Shown here one piece after another: positions 41,184 to 50,306 of a DNA stretch of 64,000 nt. The position numbers were made by a program, and so were the translations under genes. Each line of letters begins with the position of its first letter. The first letter of the stretch is position 1. The DNA lies in assembly GCA_045546275.1 (NCBI GenBank), contig JAZQCM010000015.1, positions 1 through 64,000 on the forward strand, read 5' to 3'. The notes beneath the pieces were generated by a model. That model saw nothing but the letters and a program-made list of their open reading frames with translations. It was not told where the DNA came from and made no database searches. Origin of the DNA: RGIG1927 sp045546275. Its GTDB lineage: Bacteria > Bacillota > Clostridia > UMGS1883.

Positions 41184-43715
41184 TTATTCTGATTGCATTG
41201 TCATTTCAGCGTATTCCGCACGGCTGATTAAAACTTGACGGGGCTTTGCACCCTCATGAGGACCTATAATACCTCTTTCTTCAAGCTGGTCAATAAGTCT
41301 GCCTGCACGGGAATAACCAACCTTAAGTCGTCTTTGCAAAAGTGAAGCCGATGCCTGACCTGCATCAACAACTATTTCAATAGCGCTGGGTAAAAGCTCG
41401 TCAGCGTCCCCTGGTGAGTCCTCCTTGTCGGGAGCTGAACCGTTTTCGATTTTTTCCATAACGTCTTCGTCGTATTTAATGTCATCCTGTTTTACGAAGT
41501 CAATAATCTTTTCTACCTCGCTGTCGGAAATAAATGCACCCTGAATACGGGTAGGCTTGGAAGCTCCCATGGGTAAGAAGAGCATATCGCCCTTACCAAG
41601 AAGCTTTTCGGCACCTCCAATATCCATGATGATTCTGGAGTCAAGCTGACTTTGTACAGCGAAAGCAATACGGGAGGGTATGTTTGTTTTAATAAGACCC
41701 GTGATAATATCGGCACGGGGAGACTGGGTTGCAATAACAAGGTGCATACCTGCAGCTCTTGCCATCTGAGCCAGTCTACAGATTGCGTCTTCAACGTCAC
41801 GAGGTGCAACCATCATTAAGTCTGCAAGCTCGTCCACGATAATGATAATCTGTTCAAGCTTCTTTTCGCCGTTGAGCTCCGCAAGCTCATTGTAACCTTT
41901 AAGGTCACGGACGTTGTTGTCCGCAAACATTTTGTAACGCTTTGTCATTTCCTGTACTGCCCAGTTAAGAGCACCTGCCGCTTTTCTGGGGTCAGTAACA
42001 ACGGGGATTAAAAGGTGGGGAATGCCGTTATAAACCTTTAACTCAACCACCTTGGGGTCAATCATAATAAACTTTACTTCCTTGGGGTCAGCCTTGTAAA
42101 GAATACTTGTGATAAGTGAGTTAATGCACACACTCTTACCTGAGCCTGTTGTACCTGCAATGAGTACGTGGGGCATCTTTGAAATATCCGTAACAATGGG
42201 CTTGCCCGAAATATCCTTACCTAAAGCAAAGGCTGTTTTAGCCTTGAAATTTTTAAATTCCTCCGAGTCAATAACCTCACGGAGACGTACCATTGAATTG
42301 CCTGTGTTAGGAATTTCAATACCTACAGCTGCTTTTCCCGGAATGGGAGCTTCAATACGTACAGAAAGTGCCGCAAGGTTCAATGCAATATCGTCGGCTA
42401 AGTTTACAAATTTACTTACCTTCACACCTACTGCGGGCTGAAGCTCAAAACGTGTAACCGTGGGACCTTTGTTTACCTCCAGAATTTTTGCTTCAACGCC
42501 GAAGCTCTTTAAGGTTTCAATAAGAACCTTTGCCTGCTCACGAAGGTCGGGTCCCTTTCCGGAAACTGCACGGTCAACGTTCTTTTCAAGTAAATCCACA
42601 GGAGGAAATTCATAAGGCTTTGTTTCCTGAATAAAATCATCCTCTGTAAGGTCAATTGCAATGTTGGGCTCCTTCTTTTCCATAACGGAGGGGGAAGGGG
42701 TTTCGTTCTTTTCAATTGTAATAGTTAAGTCCTCTGCAGGGGGAATAGCTTCCTCCTGTGCATCCTCAGAAGATGCCACTTCAGGAACTGCTTCTTCTTC
42801 CACTGTGGGCATGAAAACGTTGATGTTAGCATTTTTGAGGGGGTCGTCCTCGGCTTCTTCTTTTTTCTTTGCAATGGGAAGAGTGAAGGATTTTTCCTTT
42901 TCGGGATTATTTTCTTTATCTTCCTTTGCCTTGTCAAAATCAAGCTCCATCTGCTTGTGCTTTTGAACTTTCTCAGCCTTTTCTGCTTCTTCTGCCTTCT
43001 TAGCCTTTTTGGGCGAAGCTTTTCTTATTCTGTAATCCTCTTCTTCGCCGATTTCCTCTTCTTCGATTTCTTTATTAACCTCGTTGAACTTTTCACGCAT
43101 AAGCTCAATGTAATCCTTAACGGTGTTAACAAGCCATATAATGGGAATGAACTTTGTCATTGCCGCCACAAGGAGGATGATTGCAAAAACTATCAGTAGC
43201 CTTGCGCCAAAGGGACTGCAAAGCTGCATAAGCGGAATACCTGCCGCACCTAAAATGCCGCCGTCGGTTGTGGTAATACCGTTATTAATGCACTGCACAA
43301 AGCTGTCAAAAAAGCTTGTTGTAACAAGATATTCCTTATCGCCTGCAGATGCATTTATGGTGAGAAAACAGCTTATAAGAATAAGCACCAGCATGGAATA
43401 AAAATAAGTAATGCCGTAGGGCTTAACAGAGCCCTTTACCGACCTGTGCATGAGAAAAACACTTATAAACACAGGCAATACGTAGGCAGGAAAGCCTAAA
43501 AATGCAAGACCGAATTTTCGGATAAAATTGCCCACAACACCGAAAAGCGGTGTGTAGTAGGACAAAAACAGTACAAGCGCACAAAATGCACAAATGAAAA
43601 TTTTTATTTCACGGCGAAGGGGTGAGCGCTTGCTCTTATCGCTACTCTTTTTTGTCGATGAAGCTTTCTTTGTTGAGTTTGTTTTGGATATTCTTTTTCT
43701 CTGTTGTGTAGCCAT
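41184..43715 (-). CDS. ftsK: FtsK/SpoIIIE DNA translocase
   Basis: An 843-residue membrane-anchored DNA pump for chromosome segregation at division or sporulation. Four to five TM segments fill the first 180 residues; a charged linker (Glu/Lys-rich) follows; the motor has Walker A AGTTGSGKSVCINSL, Walker B IIIVDELADLMM and the KTNIPSRIAFAVQSQLDSR block; the C-terminal gamma domain (ASASLLQRRLKVGYSRAGR) reads DNA orientation sequences. FtsK and SpoIIIE cannot be told apart from sequence alone. I start at the ATG at 43715 with GAAAGG 11 nt upstream; longer in-frame starts lack a ribosome site. Confidence 0.95.
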   Translation of the reverse strand: MATQQRKRISKTNSTKKASSTKKSSDKSKRSPLRREIKIFICAFCALVLFLSYYTPLFGVVGNFIRKFGLAFLGFPAYVLPVFISVFLMHRSVKGSVKPYGITYFYSMLVLILISCFLTINASAGDKEYLVTTSFFDSFVQCINNGITTTDGGILGAAGIPLMQLCSPFGARLLIVFAIILLVAAMTKFIPIIWLVNTVKDYIELMREKFNEVNKEIEEEEIGEEEDYRIRKASPKKAKKAEEAEKAEKVQKHKQMELDFDKAKEDKENNPEKEKSFTLPIAKKKEEAEDDPLKNANINVFMPTVEEEAVPEVASSEDAQEEAIPPAEDLTITIEKNETPSPSVMEKKEPNIAIDLTEDDFIQETKPYEFPPVDLLEKNVDRAVSGKGPDLREQAKVLIETLKSFGVEAKILEVNKGPTVTRFELQPAVGVKVSKFVNLADDIALNLAALSVRIEAPIPGKAAVGIEIPNTGNSMVRLREVIDSEEFKNFKAKTAFALGKDISGKPIVTDISKMPHVLIAGTTGSGKSVCINSLITSILYKADPKEVKFIMIDPKVVELKVYNGIPHLLIPVVTDPRKAAGALNWAVQEMTKRYKMFADNNVRDLKGYNELAELNGEKKLEQIIIIVDELADLMMVAPRDVEDAICRLAQMARAAGMHLVIATQSPRADIITGLIKTNIPSRIAFAVQSQLDSRIIMDIGGAEKLLGKGDMLFLPMGASKPTRIQGAFISDSEVEKIIDFVKQDDIKYDEDVMEKIENGSAPDKEDSPGDADELLPSAIEIVVDAGQASASLLQRRLKVGYSRAGRLIDQLEERGIIGPHEGAKPRQVLISRAEYAEMTMQSE

Positions 43716-43763
43716 AAATATCATAGCCTTTCTGAACGATGCTGTTCTAATTTTATGTAAACC

Positions 43764-43811
43764 TATACGGAAAAACACATTATCTATTATATAATAACAT
43801 ATACGGAAAAA
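43764..43811. repeat. pair of 12-bp direct repeats in a divergent promoter region
   Basis: TATACGGAAAAA occurs at 43764-43775 and again at 43800-43811, 36 nt apart, flanking an AT palindrome TATTATATAATA. The spacing and place between ftsK and the ABC cassette suggest a paired operator site. The rest of this AT-rich gap holds no gene. Confidence 0.5.
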
Positions 43812-43848
43812 AATTTCTACTATAAAAATAAAAATATTTAAAAAAATA

Positions 43849-43877
43849 TTGATTTTAATTAAAAGGGTTGATATACT
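43849..43877 (+). promoter_or_regulatory. promoter for the ABC/DUF1854 cassette
   Basis: TTGATT (43849-43854), 17-nt spacer, TATACT (43872-43877), 43 nt before the proposed TTG start. Confidence 0.65.
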
Positions 43878-43919
43878 GAAATTTAGATAAAATATTATAA
43901 AATGGGGAGTGAAATTGTC

Positions 43920-46148
43920 TTGATTAAGGGATTTGTTGAACTTGACAGCGAAATCTTCAGAATAATGTCAGATTTTTCTCTTGATGACCCTGTGGCGGTC
44001 ATCATGTGTGACATGAATTCGGATCTTGCTTACGGTAACGTATGGCTTCTCGCATACGAAGAAAAGCTGGTTATAATCGACGTTAAAACAAGGCAAATGA
44101 CAACATATGATTATGAGTCTTTTGAAGAAATGCACAACGAAGGCTTTATTAATACAGGTCAGTTTGTAATAAAAAAAGATGGCGAAAGCTATCCTGTGGC
44201 GTTTTATTCCAATTCGGTAAACCGCACAGCAGGAAGATTTTGTATGGTGGTAAATAAGCTCAGGGAGAAAAAAGAGCTTACAGATGAGGACTTTAAAACA
44301 ATGGGCGACGATAATGTTTGTCCCACCTGTGGAAAGCCTTATCGTGACCCCAGAAGAAAAATCTGCCCTAAATGCATGAACAGAAAAGCCATTATTTTGA
44401 GGCTTTTAGGGTATTTGCCAAAGTACAAGTTTTCGGTTATGATTATGATTGGGTTAATGGCTCTCACTGCTCTTGTGGGCGTGCTTCGCCCCTATGTAAG
44501 CGGCAGAACCTTTTACGACGAGGTTTTAACTGAAGGCGGAAAGTATTTCGGTATGGTTGTGCCTGTTGTAATGGCGCTCATTTCACTGGAAGTAGTAAGG
44601 CTTTTTCTTGGCATTATGAAAGAAAGAGTTGCGGCAGTTGTGTCGGCAAACATTGTGTTTGACATAAAGTCGCAGGTGTTCTCGGCAATGCAACGACTTT
44701 CCATGAGCTTTTTTAACTCCCAGCACACGGGAAGTCTTATGAACAGAGTTAATAACGACGCCGAGGAAATATGCTTTACAATTCTTTGGCGTATTCCCGA
44801 TTTTATAATAAATGTGTTAACCCTTATCGGCACTGTAACTGTTATGTTCGGAATGAACCCGCTTCTTAGTATTATTGTGTTTATTCCTGTGCCCTTTACA
44901 GTTTACATGATGAAGGTTGCTTTCCCCAAATTCCGAAAGGTTAAAAATGCATCCTGGCAAAAGAGAAGTAAGTTAAACAGCGTTATTAACGATGCTCTTT
45001 CAGGCATAAGAGTTGTAAAGGCCTTTGGTAAAGAAGGCAGTGAGGTTGACCGCTTTGACAAGGCAAGCAGTGATTTGTACGAAGCAAGCATCCGTGAAGG
45101 TGTTCAGGGTGCAAAAACCTTCCCAATAATGGGTTACATAACCTCTTTGGGTGGTCTTTTCGTGTGGGCAGTGGGCGGTGCTCAGGTTATGGAGGGCACA
45201 AACATGACCTTTGGTATGCTCATGACCTTTGTTGGCTACATGGGCATGGTGCTTGGCCCCATTGACTTTATTGTAAACAGTATTGACTGGCTTACCGAGT
45301 GCTTAAACTGTGCTCACCGTCTTTTTGAAATAATTGACCGTAAGAGCGATGTTTTGCCAAGTCCCAACCCTGTGAGAATGGAAAACATTGAAGGGGAAAT
45401 TGCACTTGAAAACGTAACCTTCTCATATGAACCCAATAAGCCTGTTTTGAAAAACATTAATCTTCACATTAAAAAAGGCGAAATGATAGGTCTTGTTGGT
45501 CACTCCGGTGCAGGTAAGAGCACTATTACAAACATTATCACCCGTCTTTACGATGTTGAAGAGGGCAGGATTACTATTGACGGTGTTAATATTAAGGACA
45601 TCCACCCTGATGATTTACACCGTAGAATTGGTATGGTACTGCAGGAAACACACCTTTTCTCAGGCACTATTATGGAAAACATTGCCTATGCAAGACCTGA
45701 TGCCACAATGGAGGAAATCGTTTGTGCGGCAAAGTTGGCTAACGCACACGACTTTATCATGAAGCTTCCCGATGGCTACGAAACAGAGCTTGGCAAACGC
45801 CAGACCAACCTGTCCGGTGGCGAAAGACAAAGAATTAACATTGCAAGAGCAATACTTCTTGACCCTGCAATTTTAATCCTTGACGAAGCTACTGCAAGTG
45901 TTGACACTGAAACAGAGCTTCAGATTCAGCAGGCAATAAACACACTTACACAAGGCAGAACAACCATTGCAATTGCACACAGACTTTCAACCTTGAAAAA
46001 CGCTGACAGACTTGTGGTAATTGAGCGTGGCGAAATTGCAGAAATGGGTACACATGAAGAGCTTGAAGAAAAGGGCGGTATTTACGCCGACATGCTCGGA
46101 AAACAGAAGGAAGCTTTGAAACTGAGAGGTGCAGACGATGAAGAATGA
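43920..46148 (+). CDS. ABC exporter with N-terminal PH-like domain and zinc ribbon (first)
   Basis: A 742-residue type IV ABC transporter half. Residues 1 to about 125 look like a bacterial PH/GRAM-like beta domain; CPTCGKPYRDP and ICPKCMNRK form a four-Cys zinc ribbon (Cys134 and Cys137, then about 152 and 155). Six TM helices follow (about 165-440) and then the nucleotide-binding domain: GLVGHSGAGKST, LSGGERQR, ILILDEATAS, IAIAHRLST. I prefer the TTG at 43920, with GGGGAGTG 9 nt upstream, over the in-frame ATG at 43902 that has none. It resembles the third gene closely and probably forms a heterodimer with it. Confidence 0.9.
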   Translation: MIKGFVELDSEIFRIMSDFSLDDPVAVIMCDMNSDLAYGNVWLLAYEEKLVIIDVKTRQMTTYDYESFEEMHNEGFINTGQFVIKKDGESYPVAFYSNSVNRTAGRFCMVVNKLREKKELTDEDFKTMGDDNVCPTCGKPYRDPRRKICPKCMNRKAIILRLLGYLPKYKFSVMIMIGLMALTALVGVLRPYVSGRTFYDEVLTEGGKYFGMVVPVVMALISLEVVRLFLGIMKERVAAVVSANIVFDIKSQVFSAMQRLSMSFFNSQHTGSLMNRVNNDAEEICFTILWRIPDFIINVLTLIGTVTVMFGMNPLLSIIVFIPVPFTVYMMKVAFPKFRKVKNASWQKRSKLNSVINDALSGIRVVKAFGKEGSEVDRFDKASSDLYEASIREGVQGAKTFPIMGYITSLGGLFVWAVGGAQVMEGTNMTFGMLMTFVGYMGMVLGPIDFIVNSIDWLTECLNCAHRLFEIIDRKSDVLPSPNPVRMENIEGEIALENVTFSYEPNKPVLKNINLHIKKGEMIGLVGHSGAGKSTITNIITRLYDVEEGRITIDGVNIKDIHPDDLHRRIGMVLQETHLFSGTIMENIAYARPDATMEEIVCAAKLANAHDFIMKLPDGYETELGKRQTNLSGGERQRINIARAILLDPAILILDEATASVDTETELQIQQAINTLTQGRTTIAIAHRLSTLKNADRLVVIERGEIAEMGTHEELEEKGGIYADMLGKQKEALKLRGADDEE

Positions 46149-46665
46149 GTTTAAAGAAGCGGCACAGATTAGATATTTAACAAGAGAAGATATTGAGTTT
46201 TACGAAACACCCGGAGGACTTTTGGGTGCAAAAATTGACGGAAATGATGTGGGCAGAGTGGATTTGTTAAGACTTTTCCCTCTTCATCAGAAGGATAACT
46301 ACATTTCCGTAAGGCGAATGAGCGAGGGCCATCGTGACAGAAATACTGAAATGGGCATTATTGAAGACATTTCCATTTTCAGCGAGGAGCAGAAAAAGCT
46401 TATTAATCACGAGCTGGAAAGACGATATTTCGTTCCTGAAATTATTAAGGTTGTGAACGTAAAGGAAGAATTTGGTCACACCTACTGGGAAACAAAAACA
46501 AACTATGGTGACCGAAACTTCACAACCTTTGACATGAGCTCTTCTTTGGTAAGGATTGACTCGAATTCTGTTATGTTAATCGATGTTGACGGTTCGAGAT
46601 ATCTTATTCCTAACCTTAAAAAGGCAGACGATAAGGCGATGAAAATCCTTGATATATGGCTGTAA
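46138..46665 (+). CDS. DUF1854 protein
   Basis: A 175-residue protein of the DUF1854 family, seen as the middle gene between two ABC halves. Marks are IEFYETPGGLLGAKIDG, RVDLLRLFPLHQKDNYISVRR, EDISIFSEEQKKLINHELERR and the C-terminal MLIDVDGSRYLIPNL. The beta-rich pattern suggests a PH-like or barrel fold. Relatives in other phyla are named in connection with cyanophycin-associated ABC transporters; no cyanophycin gene is seen here. It begins 11 nt inside the first ABC gene with GAGAGGTG upstream, and the second ABC gene starts 12 nt later. A regulatory or assembly role for the exporter is inference. Confidence 0.9.
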   Translation: MKNEFKEAAQIRYLTREDIEFYETPGGLLGAKIDGNDVGRVDLLRLFPLHQKDNYISVRRMSEGHRDRNTEMGIIEDISIFSEEQKKLINHELERRYFVPEIIKVVNVKEEFGHTYWETKTNYGDRNFTTFDMSSSLVRIDSNSVMLIDVDGSRYLIPNLKKADDKAMKILDIWL

Positions 46666-46677
46666 GGGGGCATTTGT

Positions 46678-48927
46678 ATGATTTTAAGATGTGCTTTAGA
46701 CAGTCAATTGGAGGAAAAAATTGAAAAAGCGTATCTGGGCGATATTATTTATGCAATACCCTTTGATATTGATAAGCGTGGTCGCTTTGCACAGGGCTTT
46801 TTCATAATTACCGACAAAAATCTTATTTCCGTACTTGACGGAAACATTGAAAACATTTTCCCTAAAGACAAGGTAACAAAGGCAAAAAGCTGCGAATTGG
46901 TAGGCGCAGGAAGATTTGAGGTTGAAATTGATAACATTTGCCATGTAATGGCAAAGTTTTCAGCTGAGTTTATGCCTCAGTTTGCCATGATGGAAAGAAT
47001 AATTTCCGAAATGCTCGAGGGCGAGGAAAGGGTGCACGAAAGCTTTGACGAGTCGAAAAAGTGCCCCAACTGCGGAAGAAATTATCTACGAAACACACGT
47101 ATTTGTCCCAATTGCTCCGACAAACTGGGCATGTTCAAGCGTCTTGCACGTCTTGCGGCATCCTGCAAGCATCTTTACATAGGCATTTTAATTCTTTTCT
47201 GGTTAAACTCGGCGGTTATGCTTGTATCGCCTGAAATTCAGAAAAGAATGATTGATGATGCCATAAAAAACCCCAACGGTACATTAAAGGTGCTTTTGAT
47301 TTTTGTGCTTTTAACAGCACTTTGCAACATTTGTACAACAGCTATTACCATTGTAAGGCGCCTTATTTCAGTAAAGGCAAGTAACCTTTTGGTGAAGGAT
47401 TTACGCCGTGAGGTTTATTCAAAGCTTCAGGCAATGGGCATTGGCAAGCTGGAAGGCAAAAAAACAGGCGACATGATGCAAAGAATTAACCGTGACACCA
47501 TGCGTATCGGTCACTTTATTCAGAACATTGCAATCATGGCATTAAACGAAATTATTCTTTTTATAGGTGTTGCCATAGTGCTCTTTGCCTATAACTGGAA
47601 GATGGCGGTGCTTATTTTAATTCCAATTCCTCTTGTTATGGTGATTGTGAACAAAATAAGAAACGAGGTTCGTCGTCGTTACCACACACAGTGGCGTAAA
47701 ATGGACAAAATGACAAGCAAATTGAACGACATACTAAACGGTATGCGTGTTGTAAAGGCATTCGGTCGTGAGGAAAGTGCAATAAAGGAATTTACCCTGG
47801 TTGCAGCCGAGGTGCGAGACCAGAGCATTGACAACGATAAGTACTCAGGCACAATCTGGCCTCTTATCCGTTTCCTCATAGGCTTCGGCAGCTATTTTGT
47901 GCTTCTTTACGGTGGCGGCATGGTTGTTGACCAAACCCTGTCCTTAGGTGAATTAATGCAGTTTTCAACCTATGCTTCTTACCTTTATAACCGTCTTGAC
48001 TGGTTCAGTATGCTTCCAAGGCATCTTTCCGAAGCGGCAACCAGTGCACAGCGTGTTTTTGAAGTTCTGGACGAAGAAACCGATGCCGATGACAGAAAAG
48101 ATTTGGGCAAGCCGTCCCTTAGAGGCGATATAACCTTTGAAAATGTAACCTTCGGCTACAAGAGCTACCGCAGTGTTATCAAAGATTTCTCCCTTGATGT
48201 AAAGCAGGGCGAAATGATTGGTCTTGTTGGTCACTCCGGTGCAGGTAAGAGTACTCTTATCAACCTTCTTATGCGCCTTTACGATGTTGACGACGGAAAA
48301 ATTAAAATTGGTGGGGTTAATATTTCTGATATTGACAAAACCTATTATAAGCATAGCTTAGGTATTGTGCTCCAGGAAAGCTATCTTTTTGCAGGCAGTA
48401 TTTTGTCAAACATTTGCTATGCAATGCCCGACGCAACAGTTGACGATGTTATCCGTGCGGCAAAAATTGCAAATGCCCACGACTTTATCATGCGCCTTCC
48501 CAACGGCTACGATACCTATGTTGGCGAAAAGGGCTACAGGCTCTCAGGTGGCGAAAGACAGCGTATTTCCATTGCGCGTGCAGTTATTAACGACCCTGCA
48601 ATTTTAATTCTTGACGAAGCAACTGCAAGTGTTGACACTGAAACCGAAGCGCAAATACAGGAAGCCTTGGGCAGACTTATCAAAGGCAGAACAACCTTTG
48701 CAATCGCTCACAGACTCTCTACCCTTAAAAACGCCGACAGGCTTGTGGTTTTAGAAGAAGGCAGAATTGCAGAGCTTGGCACTCACAAGGAGCTTATGGA
48801 AAAGGACGGCATTTATGCATCCTTGGTAAAAGCTCAGAGAACTATGAACGCCATGAACTTCAATGCCGACGAAGGTGGCGGAAGGCGAGGACACGGAGGC
48901 GGTCACGGAGGACCACCGCCAAGATAA
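46678..48927 (+). CDS. ABC exporter with N-terminal PH-like domain and zinc ribbon (second)
   Basis: A 749-residue ABC half with the same plan as the first gene: PH-like N-terminal domain (GFFIITDKNLISVLDG), zinc ribbon CPNCGRNYLRN plus ICPNCSDK near residues 125-142, six TM helices, then GLVGHSGAGKST, LSGGERQRISIARAV, ILILDEATAS and IAHRLSTLKNADRLV. The two share long identical stretches in the nucleotide-binding domain, so they arose by duplication. The last 20 residues are Gly/Arg/His/Pro-rich (GGRRGHGGGHGG), which the first lacks and which might bind metal. AAGGGGGC lies before the ATG. Substrate unknown; lipid or peptide export is plausible. Confidence 0.9.
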   Translation: MILRCALDSQLEEKIEKAYLGDIIYAIPFDIDKRGRFAQGFFIITDKNLISVLDGNIENIFPKDKVTKAKSCELVGAGRFEVEIDNICHVMAKFSAEFMPQFAMMERIISEMLEGEERVHESFDESKKCPNCGRNYLRNTRICPNCSDKLGMFKRLARLAASCKHLYIGILILFWLNSAVMLVSPEIQKRMIDDAIKNPNGTLKVLLIFVLLTALCNICTTAITIVRRLISVKASNLLVKDLRREVYSKLQAMGIGKLEGKKTGDMMQRINRDTMRIGHFIQNIAIMALNEIILFIGVAIVLFAYNWKMAVLILIPIPLVMVIVNKIRNEVRRRYHTQWRKMDKMTSKLNDILNGMRVVKAFGREESAIKEFTLVAAEVRDQSIDNDKYSGTIWPLIRFLIGFGSYFVLLYGGGMVVDQTLSLGELMQFSTYASYLYNRLDWFSMLPRHLSEAATSAQRVFEVLDEETDADDRKDLGKPSLRGDITFENVTFGYKSYRSVIKDFSLDVKQGEMIGLVGHSGAGKSTLINLLMRLYDVDDGKIKIGGVNISDIDKTYYKHSLGIVLQESYLFAGSILSNICYAMPDATVDDVIRAAKIANAHDFIMRLPNGYDTYVGEKGYRLSGGERQRISIARAVINDPAILILDEATASVDTETEAQIQEALGRLIKGRTTFAIAHRLSTLKNADRLVVLEEGRIAELGTHKELMEKDGIYASLVKAQRTMNAMNFNADEGGGRRGHGGGHGGPPPR

Positions 48928-48933
48928 GCCGTG

Positions 48934-48962
48934 TTGACTTTTTGAAAAAATCGTGATAGAAT
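48934..48962 (+). promoter_or_regulatory. promoter for the DegV gene
   Basis: TTGACT (48934-48939), 17-nt spacer, TAGAAT (48957-48962). Confidence 0.75.
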
Positions 48963-48998
48963 TAAATGACTTTTAGAAATGAAAGGAATGTATTTAAT

Positions 48999-49862
48999 AT
49001 GTCAAAGATTTTGCTCATGACAGACAGTGGCTCTGACATTAGTGCAATAGCCAATGAATATGGTATAAAGGTGCTTCCGTTAAAATATTCCTTTGACGGA
49101 GAAAAGTATTATCTTGACGGAATAGATCAGACTCTTGAAGAGTTTTACGAAATGGAGAAGGGGATGGAGGATGTTCCCAAAACAGCTCAGATTACCCCTC
49201 TCGAATTTGAAGAAGCTTTTGAAAAAGCCTATGAAGATGGCTATGATACAGTAATTTACACTTCCATTTCAGGTTCTGCAAGCGGTACTTGTCAGAATGC
49301 TGTTATGATGGGAAAACAGGTTATGGATGAGCACGAAGGCTTCAGGGTTGAAGTTATTGACTCAAAAACCTACAGCGTGCTTTATGGCTTTGCGGTTATT
49401 GAAGGCGCTAAGCTTTTGAAAGAAGGCAAGAGCTGCGAAGAAATTATTGAAAGAATTAAGAAGATTTGCTACAGCGCAAATGCAAGGTTTGTAACAGATG
49501 ACCTTACACACCTTAAAAAGGGCGGCAGAATTAATGCGGCAACCTTTGCTGTTGCAAACATGCTGGACATCAAGCCTGTTCTTGTTTTAAAGGACGGTCT
49601 TGTTGAGCAGGGTGCAAAGCTTCGTGGCAGTAAAAACCTTTACAAAAAGCTTGTTGACGTTGCCAAGGAAATGGGCGATTTCAGAGAAGGTAAGGTTTAT
49701 ACAATCCACACCTGTGTACACGAAAAATCGGCTGAATTAAGAAATGCAATTTTAGACCAGTTCCCCGATATTGAACTGAATGACACTTTGGTTGGTCCCA
49801 CAATCGGTTGTCACACAGGCCCGGATTTATTTGGTATAGTATATTTTGCAAAAAAGTTTTAA
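48999..49862 (+). CDS. DegV-family fatty-acid-binding protein
   Basis: A 287-residue DegV protein. The N-terminal MTDSGSDIS, the fatty-acid-contacting serine region TSISGSASGTCQNA, VIDSKTYSVLYGFAV, and TDDLTHLKKGGRINAATF are typical. DegV (FakB-like) proteins hold a single fatty acid and can present it to the kinase FakA for incorporation into phospholipid; whether this copy is a FakB cannot be told without fakA, which is not in the window. The ATG at 48999 has GAAAGGAATG upstream. The VOC gene follows 16 nt after the stop. Confidence 0.93.
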   Translation: MSKILLMTDSGSDISAIANEYGIKVLPLKYSFDGEKYYLDGIDQTLEEFYEMEKGMEDVPKTAQITPLEFEEAFEKAYEDGYDTVIYTSISGSASGTCQNAVMMGKQVMDEHEGFRVEVIDSKTYSVLYGFAVIEGAKLLKEGKSCEEIIERIKKICYSANARFVTDDLTHLKKGGRINAATFAVANMLDIKPVLVLKDGLVEQGAKLRGSKNLYKKLVDVAKEMGDFREGKVYTIHTCVHEKSAELRNAILDQFPDIELNDTLVGPTIGCHTGPDLFGIVYFAKKF

Positions 49863-49878
49863 AGGGAGGTAATTTAAC

Positions 49879-50262
49879 ATGAAATTCGGAATTGAACATC
49901 TTGCGATTATCGCAAAGGATACAAAGGTTTTGACCGATTGGTACACAAAAATGTTTGACACCTCTGTTGTGTATGATAACGGTAAGGGTACAATTTTCCT
50001 TGCTTTTTCCGACAAAAGCATGATTGAATTTATCCCCTGTGAAGAAACTGAAAGAGAAGATATTCAGCCCAAGCGCCAGGGCATCCGTCACATTGCAATT
50101 TCTGTTGACGATTTTGACGCATCTGTTGAAAAACTCATGAAAGAAAATGTTGAGGTTGTAACAGCTCCTTCCACAAGTGCAAAGGGTATTTCAACCTTCT
50201 TCTTCCGCGATATTGAAGGCAACATTCTTCACCTCATTTATCGCCCCGAACCATTAATTTAA
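49879..50262 (+). CDS. VOC/glyoxalase-fold protein
   Basis: A 127-residue protein of the vicinal-oxygen-chelate superfamily with one betaalphabetabetabeta pair. It shows the metal-ligand pattern of the family: GIEHLAIIAKD (His), DKSMIEFIP (Glu), QGIRHIAISVDDF (His) and GNILHLIYRPE near the C terminus. Members include glyoxalase I, epimerases and dioxygenases; the short length and generic residues do not permit a substrate call. It follows the DegV gene with an AAGGGAGG site and is closed by a bidirectional terminator. Confidence 0.9.
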   Translation: MKFGIEHLAIIAKDTKVLTDWYTKMFDTSVVYDNGKGTIFLAFSDKSMIEFIPCEETEREDIQPKRQGIRHIAISVDDFDASVEKLMKENVEVVTAPSTSAKGISTFFFRDIEGNILHLIYRPEPLI

Positions 50263-50263
50263 C

Positions 50264-50306
50264 AAAACAAAAACTGCAGTGGATTTACCACTGCAGTTTT
50301 TGTTTT
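50264..50306. terminator. bidirectional terminator
   Basis: AAAACAAAAACTGCAGTGG (50264-50282) pairs with CCACTGCAGTTTTTGTTTT (50288-50306). It serves the VOC gene and the convergent giant secreted protein, whose stop it touches. Confidence 0.92.
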
